A DNA stretch of 64,000 nt from Bradyrhizobium sp. BR13661 (GCF_029892425.1 NZ_JARXWB010000016.1:1-64000); one strand, 5' to 3'; counted from the stretch's first letter, positions 32,668 through 42,001 are shown. The notes: generated from the letters alone by a model not told the origin. Made by a program: numbers and translations.

Positions 32668-34250
32668 GCCGCCGGAAACTGGAGCTCGAAGGCCACGCCG
32701 TCGTCGGTCGGCTTGAGCCTGATCGAGCCGCCATGGCTCGCCATCACCGCGCGCGCGATCGCCAGCCCCATCCCCGTACCGCCCTGATCGCGGCGGGTCG
32801 TGAAGAACGCGTCAAAGATCCTGTCGCGGTTCGGCGCCGAGATCGGCTCGCCGTCATTGCTCACGGTCAGCTTCAGCGTCGTCCGCTCGTCGACCGCCTC
32901 TAGCTTGATTGTCCCGGCCTTGTGCCGCATCGCATTGTCGGCGAGGTGCGACAGCACGATCAGCGCCTTCTCAGCCGACATGCCGATCGGCCGGTCAAGA
33001 CTGCCGCTGGCTTCAATGGTATCAGCCGGAAACCGGCTCCTGAGGTCGGCGATCACGGGTGCGAGCTCCGTGCGCTCGTTCTGCGGCAGGCTCTCGGCGC
33101 GCGCCAGCTCCCGCAGCCGCTGCGCCATCGCCTCCAGCCGCTTTGTGTCCGACAGGATGTTGGCGATGAACGTCCGCTGCTCCGACGGCGTCAGTCCTTC
33201 GGGCTTGCCTTGATAAGAATCCTGCAACAGCTCGGCCGCGCCCTTGATCGAGGTCAGCGGTGATTTCAGCTCATGGGTGAGATGAGCCGAGAACGTGGCG
33301 ATGTAGTCGGAGCGCCGCGCCAGCTGCTCGGCCATGCCGAGAAAGCTGTGCGACAGTTGTGCGAACTCGCGGGTGCCATAGTGCTTGAGCGGCTGGAACG
33401 CCTCGCGGTCGCCGCTTCGGATCCGGGCCGCCCGGTTGATCAGCTCGCGCATCGGCAGCGTGATGGTGCGCGAGAACACGAGCCCGATTGCGATCGTGCC
33501 GAGGATCACGGCGAGCCCCGCCAGCACGAATTTCGCGCGCTCCTGATAGAGATGGTCAAAGATATTGCTCGGCGTCCGCGTCGTGTAGATCACGCCTGCC
33601 ACGCGGTTGTTGACGATGACGGGCATCGCCGAGAACACATGCACGCCGAGCCCGCGGCTGAAGGAATAGATCGGCGGCGGCTGCTTGTCCGGCACGCGGT
33701 TGCGTAATGTGGCGCGGTATTGTCCGTGCAGCGCGTCCGCGACCTCCTCGATATGGGCGAGTGACTGCCCGACCTCCTGCCGCCCGGCGATCACGACGCC
33801 CTGCGGATCGAGGATGCGAAAGCCCGCCAGCGTCACCTTCTGCGTCTCGCGGATGATCGGCGTCAGCTTTGCGCCGATCTCGACATAAGCGGCTTGCGCG
33901 GGCCGAGGCGCGGCCTGCGCATCAGGCCGTCGCCGCAACAGGTCGTTGGCGGTGAGGTCGAGCGCGGGCCGGATCGGCGTGAACTGGTCGCCGGGATCCG
34001 GCAGCACGTTCGGTGGCACTTCGGCGCCGAGCGTCAGGCCGCTGCCGAGCCGGGCTTCGACCTCCTGGGCGTAGATCGTCGCCAGCACGCGGCTCTGCGC
34101 GATCAGTTCGGCCTGGGTCTGGCGGATCAATTGATTGTCGTAAAGGCGGAAGAAGAACAGGCCGACCAGCGGCAGGACGGCGACGGTTGCGAGCACCGCG
34201 AAGATCACGAGCCCGAGCGACGGCCGCCATTTGTCGGGGGCCGCACTCAT
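32664..34250 (-). CDS. Sensor histidine kinase, CreC-like
   Basis: 528 residues. Membrane helix 1 is LVIFAVLATVAVLPLVGLFF near residue 15; a periplasmic sensor of about 215 residues follows, then helix 2 (FVLAGLAVILGTIAIGLVF), HAMP (TLPMRELINRAARIRSGD), HisKA with the phosphoacceptor His in FSAHLTHELKSPLTSIKGAA, N box HLADNAMRHKAG and G boxes DGEPISAPNRDRIFDAFFTT with GGTGMGLAIARAVMASHGG. The start overlaps the response regulator stop by four bases. The order regulator-kinase and domain layout resemble CreBC. The signal sensed is unknown. Confidence 0.88.
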   Translation of the reverse strand: MSAAPDKWRPSLGLVIFAVLATVAVLPLVGLFFFRLYDNQLIRQTQAELIAQSRVLATIYAQEVEARLGSGLTLGAEVPPNVLPDPGDQFTPIRPALDLTANDLLRRRPDAQAAPRPAQAAYVEIGAKLTPIIRETQKVTLAGFRILDPQGVVIAGRQEVGQSLAHIEEVADALHGQYRATLRNRVPDKQPPPIYSFSRGLGVHVFSAMPVIVNNRVAGVIYTTRTPSNIFDHLYQERAKFVLAGLAVILGTIAIGLVFSRTITLPMRELINRAARIRSGDREAFQPLKHYGTREFAQLSHSFLGMAEQLARRSDYIATFSAHLTHELKSPLTSIKGAAELLQDSYQGKPEGLTPSEQRTFIANILSDTKRLEAMAQRLRELARAESLPQNERTELAPVIADLRSRFPADTIEASGSLDRPIGMSAEKALIVLSHLADNAMRHKAGTIKLEAVDERTTLKLTVSNDGEPISAPNRDRIFDAFFTTRRDQGGTGMGLAIARAVMASHGGSIRLKPTDDGVAFELQFPAA

Positions 34251-34951
34251 GTCTCTTTCTCGCAGCGGCCGAGCTTGAAGCCGACGCCGTGGATGGTCTC
34301 GATCACGTTGTCGCAGGCGAGCGCCGCGAGCTTGGCGCGGATGTTGCGGATGTGGCTGTCGATGGTGCGGTCCGAGACCTGGATGTTGAGCTGGTAGGCC
34401 GCCCGCATCAGCTGCTCGCGATGGAACACCGAGGTCGGGCGGGTCAGGAACGCGCGCAAAATGCCGAACTCGATCGCGGTCAGCTTGAGCGGCGTGCCGG
34501 AAAAGGACGCCACGTGCTGCTCGGGATCGATCAGCAATCCGCCTTGCGACAGCGCGCCCGGCCCGGCCTTGGCCTCGCCGTTGCGCGGGCTGAGCCGACG
34601 CAGGATGACGTTGACCCGCGCCACCAGCTCGCGCGGGCTGAACGGCTTTGTGACGTAGTCGTCGCCGCCGATCTCGAGGCCGAGGATGCGGTCGATCTCC
34701 TCGTCGCGCGCCGACAGAAACAGGATCGGCACGTCGGAGCTCTTGCGGATCTCGCGGCAGACGTCGAGGCCGTCGAACTCCGGCATGCCGATGTCGAGGA
34801 CGATCAGGTCGGGCCTGTCGGCGGCAAAGCGGACAAGCGCCTCCCTGCCGTCGCGGGCCTCGACCACGTCCATGCCGGCTTTCTTCAGGGCGACGCGGAT
34901 GACTTCGCGGATATGGCCCTCGTCGTCGACGATGAGAATACGATGCGCCAA
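34247..34951 (-). CDS. OmpR-family response regulator, CreB-like
   Basis: 234 residues starting with TTG at 34951, behind GGAGAG; the ATG at 35008 lies upstream of the receiver fold with no suitable site. Receiver domain: ILIVDDEGHIREVIRVALKK, phosphoacceptor Asp in LIVLDIGMPEFDGLDV, FLSARDEEIDRILGLEIGGD-DYVTKPFSPRELVARV. Winged-helix DNA-binding domain: LTAIEFGILRAFLTRPTSVF-HREQLM, then SDRTIDSHIRNIRAKL and IETIHGVGFKL. Pairs with the kinase downstream; the DUF4173 gene upstream is 13 bp away, so all three form an operon. Confidence 0.92.
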   Translation of the reverse strand: MAHRILIVDDEGHIREVIRVALKKAGMDVVEARDGREALVRFAADRPDLIVLDIGMPEFDGLDVCREIRKSSDVPILFLSARDEEIDRILGLEIGGDDYVTKPFSPRELVARVNVILRRLSPRNGEAKAGPGALSQGGLLIDPEQHVASFSGTPLKLTAIEFGILRAFLTRPTSVFHREQLMRAAYQLNIQVSDRTIDSHIRNIRAKLAALACDNVIETIHGVGFKLGRCEKET

Positions 34952-34964
34952 AGTAACTCTCCGC

Positions 34965-36494
34965 TCACCCGGCCGGCTGACTGCTGGCCTCGCCTCTCGC
35001 CTCGGCATCGAGCCTGTGCTGCAGTCGCCAGCTTCGAAAGCCCCAGGCCCGCCAGGCCAAGTCGCGACGTTGCTGTTCTACAAGGTCGCCGCGCCGCGAC
35101 ACAAGGTAGTAGCGCTTCGCTGAAAAATCTCTCACGCTGGTGTTCGTCAACAGTTCAACCGCCTTATCGATCGCGGGAAGTGACTGCGGTCCGAGCGAGA
35201 GGAGATAGGTGGTGTCTATCTGCACGCCGTTGCCTGTCCTCTCCTGGCTGTGCGCAACATTGTAGTCTGCAATGAGGGCGTCGAAGTTCACCAGCGAGCA
35301 TATATACACCACCATCGTTAACGCGATGAGATTGGCGCTGATGAGCCACCGGTTGGACCGGTCGAGCGCAATTCGTGTGACGATCAGGACCAGCCCAAGA
35401 GCCACCAGCCCCATCCAGATGAAAGCCGCGATGCGCCAGTAGGTCAGCATGTAGATGTCCACATAGAGACCGAGGCGAAGGACAGAGGACGCGACCAGGA
35501 GCACGTTCTGCCCGACCCAGAGATAGACCAGCGGCCGGATCACGGTCGACTTCGCGGCCGGCGCGCCTGGCCGCATCGCGACCAGCACGAAGGCGGCGGC
35601 GAGCAGCGCGGTCGCGATCAGCGGATAGGCGCCGCGATGAGCATAGGCGGCATAGGTCATGTTAGCGGGCAAGGCCACATGACCCCAGAGATAGAGGCCA
35701 TCGAGAATGGACTGCGCCGCGAACAGCAGGTTGAACAGGATCAGGGAGCGCAAGATCGTCGACGGGCCGAGGAATTCGGTCGGAATGATGGGTGCGAGCG
35801 GCTCCGGCTCGGCGACATCCACGGCGGTCGTGGTGACGACCTTCCTGCGCCGCCACCTCACATGGATGAACGGCCAGACCAGCGCCAGCATCATCGTCCA
35901 GAACAGCACGCGCGGAACGCTGACATAGTCGAGCATGACCTTCGGATTGAGCAGGGACACCCATTGCTCGATCACCGGATTGGCTGCGGCGAAAAGTGCG
36001 ACGAAGACCGAGCCGAGCGCTGCCGGCAGCAGCCAGAGCGCGATGCCGCGAGTAAACGCCGACATGTTGAAGATCTGAAGCACTTCGAGGAAGAACCTGA
36101 AGGGGCCGAACAGGACGAAGTTGCGCAGTGCGCGCAGGCGGTCCGCGAGGCCGGTCGTCTCGGGATTGGTCGTGAGCAGCAGGGCCATGAGCAATGCGGT
36201 GACGAGGACCAGGAACGAAAGCGTGTTCAGCTCCTCGACGGCTGGCACGAGCCCTGCGATCAGAATAACGGCGCCGATAGTCGCGCGCCGCGAATCCAGG
36301 GTCGCGTGATTGAAGAGCCCGGAGACGCAGACGATTGCGATCGCGAACAGCGAGAGCGACAGCCCGATCGGCTCGCCATAGAACAGCCAGTCCGCAAGCG
36401 CGGTCAGCGCCAGCGTCAGGCCGACCTTGGCGGGAACCGAGGAATGCCTATTTGGATGGAGGTCTGCCGCGATCGTCGAAGCCAGGCTCGTCAT
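34965..36494 (-). CDS. DUF4173 family membrane protein
   Basis: 509 residues from 36494 (MTSLASTIAADLHPN). More than ten membrane helices: GLTLALTALADWLFYGEPIG, LFAIAIVCVSGLFNH, FLVLVTALLMALLLT and so on, with FGPFRFFLEVLQIF, NPKVMLDYVSVPRVLFWTMM and MTYAAYAHRGAYPLIATALL, the typical DUF4153/DUF4173 block. The C-terminal 110 residues are soluble and basic. First gene of an operon with the CreBC-like pair, so it may be its input or output at the membrane. Divergent from the GH3 gene. Confidence 0.85.
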   Translation of the reverse strand: MTSLASTIAADLHPNRHSSVPAKVGLTLALTALADWLFYGEPIGLSLSLFAIAIVCVSGLFNHATLDSRRATIGAVILIAGLVPAVEELNTLSFLVLVTALLMALLLTTNPETTGLADRLRALRNFVLFGPFRFFLEVLQIFNMSAFTRGIALWLLPAALGSVFVALFAAANPVIEQWVSLLNPKVMLDYVSVPRVLFWTMMLALVWPFIHVRWRRRKVVTTTAVDVAEPEPLAPIIPTEFLGPSTILRSLILFNLLFAAQSILDGLYLWGHVALPANMTYAAYAHRGAYPLIATALLAAAFVLVAMRPGAPAAKSTVIRPLVYLWVGQNVLLVASSVLRLGLYVDIYMLTYWRIAAFIWMGLVALGLVLIVTRIALDRSNRWLISANLIALTMVVYICSLVNFDALIADYNVAHSQERTGNGVQIDTTYLLSLGPQSLPAIDKAVELLTNTSVRDFSAKRYYLVSRRGDLVEQQRRDLAWRAWGFRSWRLQHRLDAEARGEASSQPAG

Positions 36495-36682
36495 GTCCAA
36501 AGCACCTTTCGTGATGGGTGGCGTCACGAAATCTGCACGGCGCTCGTGCAGAAGCCGGGATCATCGTCTGCATGGTTTCAGGAGTCTTTTGCAGATTTCG
36601 TGCAGGCGCGCTTTTGGTTCTCGCGTAGCACTGATCGCTTTGATAGGTGCGAAGCATCCGCCACTCCCGGACGTGATGCATC

Positions 36683-38023
36683 ATGCAATTCCTCCGTCGC
36701 ATCGGCCTCATCCTGCTTTGGCTTGCCGCACTTCTCGTTGCATTGGCCGCTGCGAACAAGAATGATCCCTATCTGGTCTCGCTGCGCGGCGTTGGAAACA
36801 TCGCGCTTGTCGCCGCAAGCGTTGCGATCGTCATCGGGCTGCTGCGGAGAGGTAGGCAGAGCGTCTCCGCCAAGCTACTCGTCATGCTCTGGTGCCTGCC
36901 GCCGATGCTGATGGCGGCAGCGCATCTGAGCTTCGAGCTGCGCAAGCACGACGTTCTCAGCGCAGGCGTGATTGAGGCGCGGACCCTCGGGCCTCATTTC
37001 ATGGTGGGCTATTCGTCATTCCCCGAGGTCGCGCGTCTCGCCGAGCAAGGCCTGATTGGCGGTGTCTACGTCACCCGGCACAACATCCGCGGCAGCTCGA
37101 TCGATGCGCTGCGCGCCGAGATCGCGGCGCTCCAGGACATCAGGCGCACGGCCGGGCTGGCGCCTCTGATCGTCGCCGCGGATCAGGAGGGCGGCATCGT
37201 CGGGCATCTGGCGCCGCCGCTGACCAAGGTGCCGGCGCTGGCGACGCTCGCCGGGCTTGCTCCTGATGATCAGCAGGCCAAAGCGCGAGAGTTCGGCCGC
37301 ATCCATGGCCGCGAGCTTGCCGGCCTCGGCGTCAACCTCAATCTCGCGCCAGTGCTTGATCTCAAACCGCCGAATCGACGTAATCGCCTCGATTTCCACA
37401 CGCTGATCGGCCAGCGCGCGATCGCGACCGATCCGGTCGTCGTCAGCACGATCGCGAGTGCCTATGTGCGCGGGTTGGAAGAGTCTGGCGTCGGCGCGAC
37501 GCTGAAGCATTTTCCGGGCATCGGGCGCGTGCGCACCGACACGCACCATTTCAGTGCCGACCTCAATACGCCGGTCAAGGAGTTGGAGGCGACCGATTGG
37601 CTGCCGTTCCGCGAGGTGCTGTCGCAGTCGCGCAGCGCGCTCATGGTCGGCCATGTCACGCTCACTGCCGTCGATCCCGATCGCGCGGCCTCGCATTCGA
37701 GGCGCGTCGTCGATGGCATCATCCGCAACAAGTGGAATTATCAGGGCGTGGTGATGACCGACGACCTCGTAATGGGCGCGATCTACCAGCACGATGTCTG
37801 CAAGGCCGTGGTCGAGGCCATCAACGCCGGTGTCGATCTCCTGCTGGTCGCATATGATGGTGCACAGTTCTACCGCATCTTTGGCTGCGCCCTCGACGGA
37901 TCGCGTCAAGGCAAGCTCGATGCGGCGATGCTGCAAGCGAGCAGCGCCCGGCTGGAGAGGGACTTTTCGATCGAGCAGGCACGAGCGGCGTCAGTCGCCA
38001 CCCGCGTCGTCAACAGGAATTAG
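36683..38023 (+). CDS. Glycoside hydrolase family 3 (NagZ-like) membrane-anchored protein
   Basis: 446 residues. Two or three N-terminal membrane helices (IGLILLWLAALLVALAAAN, IALVAASVAIVIGLL and LVMLWCLPPMLMAAAHL) precede a GH3 (beta/alpha)8 domain from about residue 105: LIVAADQEGGIVGHLAPP, GVNLNLAPVLDLKP, KHFPGIGRVRTDTHHFSADL and the nucleophile Asp in QGVVMTDDLVMGAI. The K-H and D-T-H residues match the NagZ loop, which cleaves N-acetylglucosamine from muropeptides. The membrane anchor is unusual for NagZ, which is normally cytosolic. Confidence 0.85.
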   Translation: MQFLRRIGLILLWLAALLVALAAANKNDPYLVSLRGVGNIALVAASVAIVIGLLRRGRQSVSAKLLVMLWCLPPMLMAAAHLSFELRKHDVLSAGVIEARTLGPHFMVGYSSFPEVARLAEQGLIGGVYVTRHNIRGSSIDALRAEIAALQDIRRTAGLAPLIVAADQEGGIVGHLAPPLTKVPALATLAGLAPDDQQAKAREFGRIHGRELAGLGVNLNLAPVLDLKPPNRRNRLDFHTLIGQRAIATDPVVVSTIASAYVRGLEESGVGATLKHFPGIGRVRTDTHHFSADLNTPVKELEATDWLPFREVLSQSRSALMVGHVTLTAVDPDRAASHSRRVVDGIIRNKWNYQGVVMTDDLVMGAIYQHDVCKAVVEAINAGVDLLLVAYDGAQFYRIFGCALDGSRQGKLDAAMLQASSARLERDFSIEQARAASVATRVVNRN

Positions 38024-39639
38024 CCCTTTGCGAATTGGCGGTAGTCCGGTTCGCGGTGAAACCAGAATTCGTAGCCCGTCACGCTCTTCTGCATGGCAAC
38101 GTCGTGGATCGGCTGGTTGAGCGGGATGACGGGAACGTCGTGCATGCAGAGCGTGATGAAGTCCTTTACGGCCTTGTCGTACTCGGCCGCATCGCTTGTG
38201 AAGCGGGCCTTGTCGATCAACGCGTCCATCTGCTTGTTCTGATACGAGGAGGTGTTGAAGATCGAATTGCTGCCGTGGAAATTCCAGTAGAAATAGTACT
38301 CGGGATAATCCAGCCAGCCGCTGAAGCGGTTGAGCGCGAGCGGCAGCTCCTTCTTGTTCAGCGTGGTTCGCCAGTTGGCACCGGGGATCTTCTCGATCGA
38401 CGCTTTGATGCCGATCTTGGCGAGGTTCTCCTGGATCAGGATGGCAGTCGGCTCGCCGACGGTGGCCGTGCCGGTGTCGAGCGACAGCGTCGTCTCCAGT
38501 CCGGACTCGAAGCCCGCCTCTTTCATCAGCGCCTTGGCTTTGTCGAGATCGGTGACGTAAGGAGAGGGCTGGGGCCAGACCGGCTTTGAGACCTCAACTG
38601 CTCCGCTATACATCGGAACGGCGCGCCCGAAGAACGCGCTGCTCTGGATCTGCTCGTAAGGCATCGCCCAGGCAATGGCTTGGCGAAGCTTCACATTGTC
38701 GAACGGCGGCTTGGCCGTGTTCAGGGCGACATACCAGAGCGCATTGGGAATCGGCACGCCCGAAACCTTGACCTTGCCCTCCTTGATGATCTGCTCGAAA
38801 TCGCGCGGCGCAAATCCGCTCGAGATGTCTGCATCGCCCCGCTCGAGCATGGCGCGACGCGTTCCGGCCGAGGGGACGTCGCGCGCGATCACACGTTTCA
38901 CTTTCGGCAATGGCCCGCTCTTCCAGTCGTCGAAGCGCGCCAACACGGTCTCGCTGCCGGGCTTCCAGCTTTCGATCCTGTAGGCGCCGCCACCGGCTTC
39001 GTTGGTCTTGAGCCAGGCCAGCGCCCAGGGATCTTCGGCCGTTGCGTTCTTTTTGGCGAGCTCGGAATTGATGATGAAGGGCACAACGACGGCCACGTTG
39101 AACAGCAGCATCTTGTCCTTGCGGACATAGTCGATGCGGAAGATGTGGTCGTCGACCACCACGAACTGCTCAGGCTTCTCCAGCGATCCCGCCGACATCT
39201 GGAAGGTCGGAAAGCCGCCGACCTTGACCGCGCGATCGAACGACCATTTGACGTCTTTGGCGGTGACCGGCGTGCCGTCGTGGAATTTGGCGTCCTTGCG
39301 AAGCTTGAAGGTGCAGGACATGCCGTCGGCGGCCACCTCCCAGCTCTCGGCGAGCTCGGGCGCGAGCTTCTCGCGGTCGTAGGACAGCGTGCCGTCGGGT
39401 AGTGTTTTCGATGCGTAGGAGAGCAGGCGGTCGTAGCAATTCCAGGACAGGCCGTTCACGGTCTGGTTGGAGCCGACGCCTTGCATGTCGAGAGAGTTCG
39501 GGCCGAGCTCCTGCACCACCAGCAGCGTCTCGCTGCGTGCCTGGCCCCAGGCGAAAGGCGGAAGCGCCGTCATCCCAGCCGCGCCCAGACCACCGAGGAG
39601 GACGTTGCGGCGGCTCAGATCAAACGACGATGGGCGCAT
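38020..39639 (-). CDS. ABC transporter substrate-binding protein, family 5 (peptide/DppA type)
   Basis: 539 residues. A twin-arginine signal, SRRNVLLGGLGAAGMTALPP, exports it folded. SBP family 5 motifs: LAPELAESWEVAADGMSCTF-KLRKDAKFHDGTPVTAKDVK-WSFDRA near residue 95, and LNTAKPPFDNVKLRQAIAWA in the middle. It binds peptides or related solutes. No permease or ATPase gene is adjacent, so it depends on components elsewhere. Its stop overlaps the stop region of the GH3 gene by four bases (convergent). The dihydropyrimidinase lies 95 bp upstream on its 5' side... on the same strand further left to right order, with a gap at 39640-39733. Confidence 0.9.
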   Translation of the reverse strand: MRPSSFDLSRRNVLLGGLGAAGMTALPPFAWGQARSETLLVVQELGPNSLDMQGVGSNQTVNGLSWNCYDRLLSYASKTLPDGTLSYDREKLAPELAESWEVAADGMSCTFKLRKDAKFHDGTPVTAKDVKWSFDRAVKVGGFPTFQMSAGSLEKPEQFVVVDDHIFRIDYVRKDKMLLFNVAVVVPFIINSELAKKNATAEDPWALAWLKTNEAGGGAYRIESWKPGSETVLARFDDWKSGPLPKVKRVIARDVPSAGTRRAMLERGDADISSGFAPRDFEQIIKEGKVKVSGVPIPNALWYVALNTAKPPFDNVKLRQAIAWAMPYEQIQSSAFFGRAVPMYSGAVEVSKPVWPQPSPYVTDLDKAKALMKEAGFESGLETTLSLDTGTATVGEPTAILIQENLAKIGIKASIEKIPGANWRTTLNKKELPLALNRFSGWLDYPEYYFYWNFHGSNSIFNTSSYQNKQMDALIDKARFTSDAAEYDKAVKDFITLCMHDVPVIPLNQPIHDVAMQKSVTGYEFWFHREPDYRQFAKG

Positions 39640-39733
39640 GAATGCCTCCTTGAGAGCGATTTGCTAGTCAAAGAGGCAAAGCGCATGCCATCGGCTGCGC
39701 TTCATGACGTCGCATGTTGCGCGAGCGGCGCTG

Positions 39734-41188
39734 CTACGGCGTCACCGCGCCGCGCTCGACGCCGCGCGGGGCGGTCAGCTCTTTCCAGGTCGAATTGGCG
39801 ACATGCACCGGAGAGAACGCCGGACGCTCGACATAGTGTCCGTCGCCCGCCTCGGCGCGCAAGTTCCCGTCCTTCCACACGATACGACCGCGCGAGAGCG
39901 TCGCCGCCGCGCCGCCGGTGCAGGCAAAGCCTTCGAACACATTGTAGTCGATCTTGCTCATCTGTCGCTTCGCGCTGATGGTCTTGCTCGCCTTCGGATC
40001 CCACACCACGAGATCGGCATCGGAGCCGACGGCGACAGCGCCCTTGCGCGGATAGATGTTGAGAATGCGAGCGATGTTCGTTGACGTCACTGCGACGAAT
40101 TCCTCTTTCGTCAGCCGCCCCGTGGCGACGCCCGCTGTCCATAGCAGCGCCAGGCGATCTTCCAGGCCGCCTGTGCCATTCGGGATCTTCCTGAAGTCGC
40201 CGAGGCCGAACCGCTTCTGCTCGGTGGTAAAGGCACAATGGTCGGTCGCGACCACTTGCAGCGAGCCGGACTGCAGGCCGGCCCACAGGCTGTCCTGATG
40301 CGATTTGTCGCGGAACGGCGGTGACATCACGCGCTGCGCGGAATGATCCCAATTCTTGTTCTGATATTCACCCTCATCGAGCAGCAGATGCTGGATCAGC
40401 GGCTCGCCATAGACGCGCTTTCCCGCCGCCCGTGCCCGCGCAATCGCCTCATGCGCCTCGCGGCAACTGGTGTGCACGATATAAACAGGCGTGCCGGTCA
40501 TATCGGCAATCATGATGGCGCGGTTGGTGGCCTCGCCCTCAACCTCCGGCGGCCGCGAATAGGCGTGCCCTTCCGGGCCCGTGACGCCGCGCGCGATCAG
40601 GGCTTCCTGCATCAGCGCGACGACATCGCCGTTCTCGGCGTGCACCACCGGCATCGCGCCGAGATGGGCGCAGCGCGCGAACGAGTTGTAGAGCTCGTCG
40701 TCGTTCACCATCAGCGCGCCCTTGTACGCCATGAAATGCTTGAAGGTGTTGATGCCGTAGGTTTTGACCACGGTCTCCATCTCGTCATAGATCTGCTTCG
40801 ACCAGGACGTCACCGCCATGTGGAAGCCGTAGTCCGTCGCCGCCTTTTCGGATTTGTGCCGCCACTCCTGATAGGCCGCGAGCATCGATTGGCCGGGATC
40901 GGGCAGGCAGAAATCCACGACCATGGTGGTGCCGCCGGTCAGGGCCGCCTTGGTGCCCGATTCGAAATCGTCGGCAGTGACGGTGCCCATGAACGGCATT
41001 TCGAGATGGGTGTGGGGATCGATGCCACCGGGAATGACGTAGGCGCCGCCGGCGTCGAGGATCTCCGCTCCCGTCGGCGCCGTAATCGATGCACCGACCG
41101 CGACGATGGTATCGCCGTCGATCAGCACGTCCGCTCGGCGCGAATGATCATGATTGACGACGGTTCCGCCGCGGATGAGGAGGGACAT
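39734..41188 (-). CDS. hydA: Dihydropyrimidinase / D-hydantoinase
   Basis: 484 residues from 41188 (MSLLIRGGTVVNHD), after a purine-rich leader. Zn-dependent cyclic amidohydrolase motifs: IDPHTHLEMPF, the carbamylated Lys in KHFMAYKGALMV, VVHAENGD, IVHTSCREA and the metal Asp in ATDHCAFTTEQK. C-terminal region NIYPRKGAVAVGSDADLVVW is typical. It opens dihydropyrimidine or 5-substituted hydantoin rings in reductive pyrimidine degradation. It is followed 94 bp downstream by the peptide-type binding protein and is convergent with nothing upstream; TetR gene lies 82 bp upstream on the same strand. Confidence 0.92.
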   Translation of the reverse strand: MSLLIRGGTVVNHDHSRRADVLIDGDTIVAVGASITAPTGAEILDAGGAYVIPGGIDPHTHLEMPFMGTVTADDFESGTKAALTGGTTMVVDFCLPDPGQSMLAAYQEWRHKSEKAATDYGFHMAVTSWSKQIYDEMETVVKTYGINTFKHFMAYKGALMVNDDELYNSFARCAHLGAMPVVHAENGDVVALMQEALIARGVTGPEGHAYSRPPEVEGEATNRAIMIADMTGTPVYIVHTSCREAHEAIARARAAGKRVYGEPLIQHLLLDEGEYQNKNWDHSAQRVMSPPFRDKSHQDSLWAGLQSGSLQVVATDHCAFTTEQKRFGLGDFRKIPNGTGGLEDRLALLWTAGVATGRLTKEEFVAVTSTNIARILNIYPRKGAVAVGSDADLVVWDPKASKTISAKRQMSKIDYNVFEGFACTGGAAATLSRGRIVWKDGNLRAEAGDGHYVERPAFSPVHVANSTWKELTAPRGVERGAVTP

Positions 41189-41270
41189 GGGAACTCCGAA
41201 GGAGAGGGGAGAGGAAGGACCGCAGCGAAAGCTAAGCACGCCGGTCGCGATACAACAGGCGAAATTTTAG

Positions 41271-41900
41271 TCAGCTGCGCTCTTTTGGTCCCGACGACGC
41301 GCGCGCGATAAGTCCGTCGATCATCGCACGCACGAGGCCGGCGATCTCCTTGCGCAGCGCCGGCAGAGGCACGGCGACCAGCTTCTGCTCCAGTCCGAGC
41401 GCGACCATGCCGTGCACCGCCGAGAACAGGCTGCGCGCGGTGATGCCGAGTTCCGCCGGGCTGCGTTTGGGAAACAACGCGGCGAGCGGCCCATAGATGT
41501 GCCGGAACAGCTGCATCTGGTCCTCGATCGACCAGTCGGGGACAATCTTGTCGGCTTCCATGCGATGTTCGAACAGCGCGCGCCAGAGCTGGAGATTCCC
41601 CGCGGCGAAATCGCAATACGCGATCGCGATGCGAACCAGCGTCTCCTGCGGCGAGAGCTCACCGGCGCTTTCCGCGGCACTCAGCGCCGCATCGAGCCGC
41701 AGCAGCGTTCGGGAGCCGACGCGCAGGATCAGCTCGTCGACATCGGCGACGAGATTGTAGACCGCGCCGTTGGCGCAGCCGATCTCGCGGGCGAGATCGC
41801 GCGTCTTCAGGCCGGCCAATCCGCGGGCAGCGATCATCCGTTCTGCCGCCAGGATCAGGTCTTCCCGTAATTTCTCTCGACGTTCCAGCGCTTTAGACAT
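41271..41900 (-). CDS. TetR/AcrR family regulator
   Basis: 209 residues. N-terminal DNA-binding domain: REKLREDLILAAERMIAARG, GLKTRDLAREIGCANGAVYN-LVADVDELILRV. The C-terminal domain LQLWRALFEHRMEADKIVPD and SLFSAVHGMVALGLEQKLVA fits the TetR_C group with WHG-like helices. It is divergent from the pspA-like gene, and the 101-bp gap between them carries three identical-pattern palindromes, so it very likely represses both itself and the PspA/YiaAB genes. The inducer is unknown. Confidence 0.9.
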   Translation of the reverse strand: MSKALERREKLREDLILAAERMIAARGLAGLKTRDLAREIGCANGAVYNLVADVDELILRVGSRTLLRLDAALSAAESAGELSPQETLVRIAIAYCDFAAGNLQLWRALFEHRMEADKIVPDWSIEDQMQLFRHIYGPLAALFPKRSPAELGITARSLFSAVHGMVALGLEQKLVAVPLPALRKEIAGLVRAMIDGLIARASSGPKERS

Positions 41901-41916
41901 TTGTTAACCATAATCG

Positions 41917-41929
41917 TGAGCGTTGCTCA
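41917..41929. promoter_or_regulatory. Operator 1 of TetR-PspA intergenic region
   Basis: TGAGC-GTT-GCTCA, a perfect 5+3+5 palindrome, 16 bp upstream of the TetR start codon. It matches the two further sites and is probably the autoregulatory operator. Confidence 0.8.
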
Positions 41930-41938
41930 AATTTCTCT

Positions 41939-41951
41939 TGAGCAGCGCTCA
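41939..41951. promoter_or_regulatory. Operator 2 of TetR-PspA intergenic region
   Basis: TGAGC-AGC-GCTCA, extended to TTGAGC...GCTCAA. Its start is 22 bp from operator 1, about two helical turns, so two dimers could bind the same face. Confidence 0.8.
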
Positions 41952-41972
41952 AGGTATGCTACAAAGCATCCG

Positions 41973-41985
41973 TGAGCAATGCTCA
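41973..41985. promoter_or_regulatory. Operator 3 of TetR-PspA intergenic region
   Basis: TGAGC-AAT-GCTCA, 34 bp from operator 2 and 16 bp before the pspA-like start codon, ending six bases before its GGGAG ribosome binding site. Binding here would block the start of the pspA-like transcript. Confidence 0.8.
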
Positions 41986-42001
41986 TAACAGGGAGCAAGC
42001 A

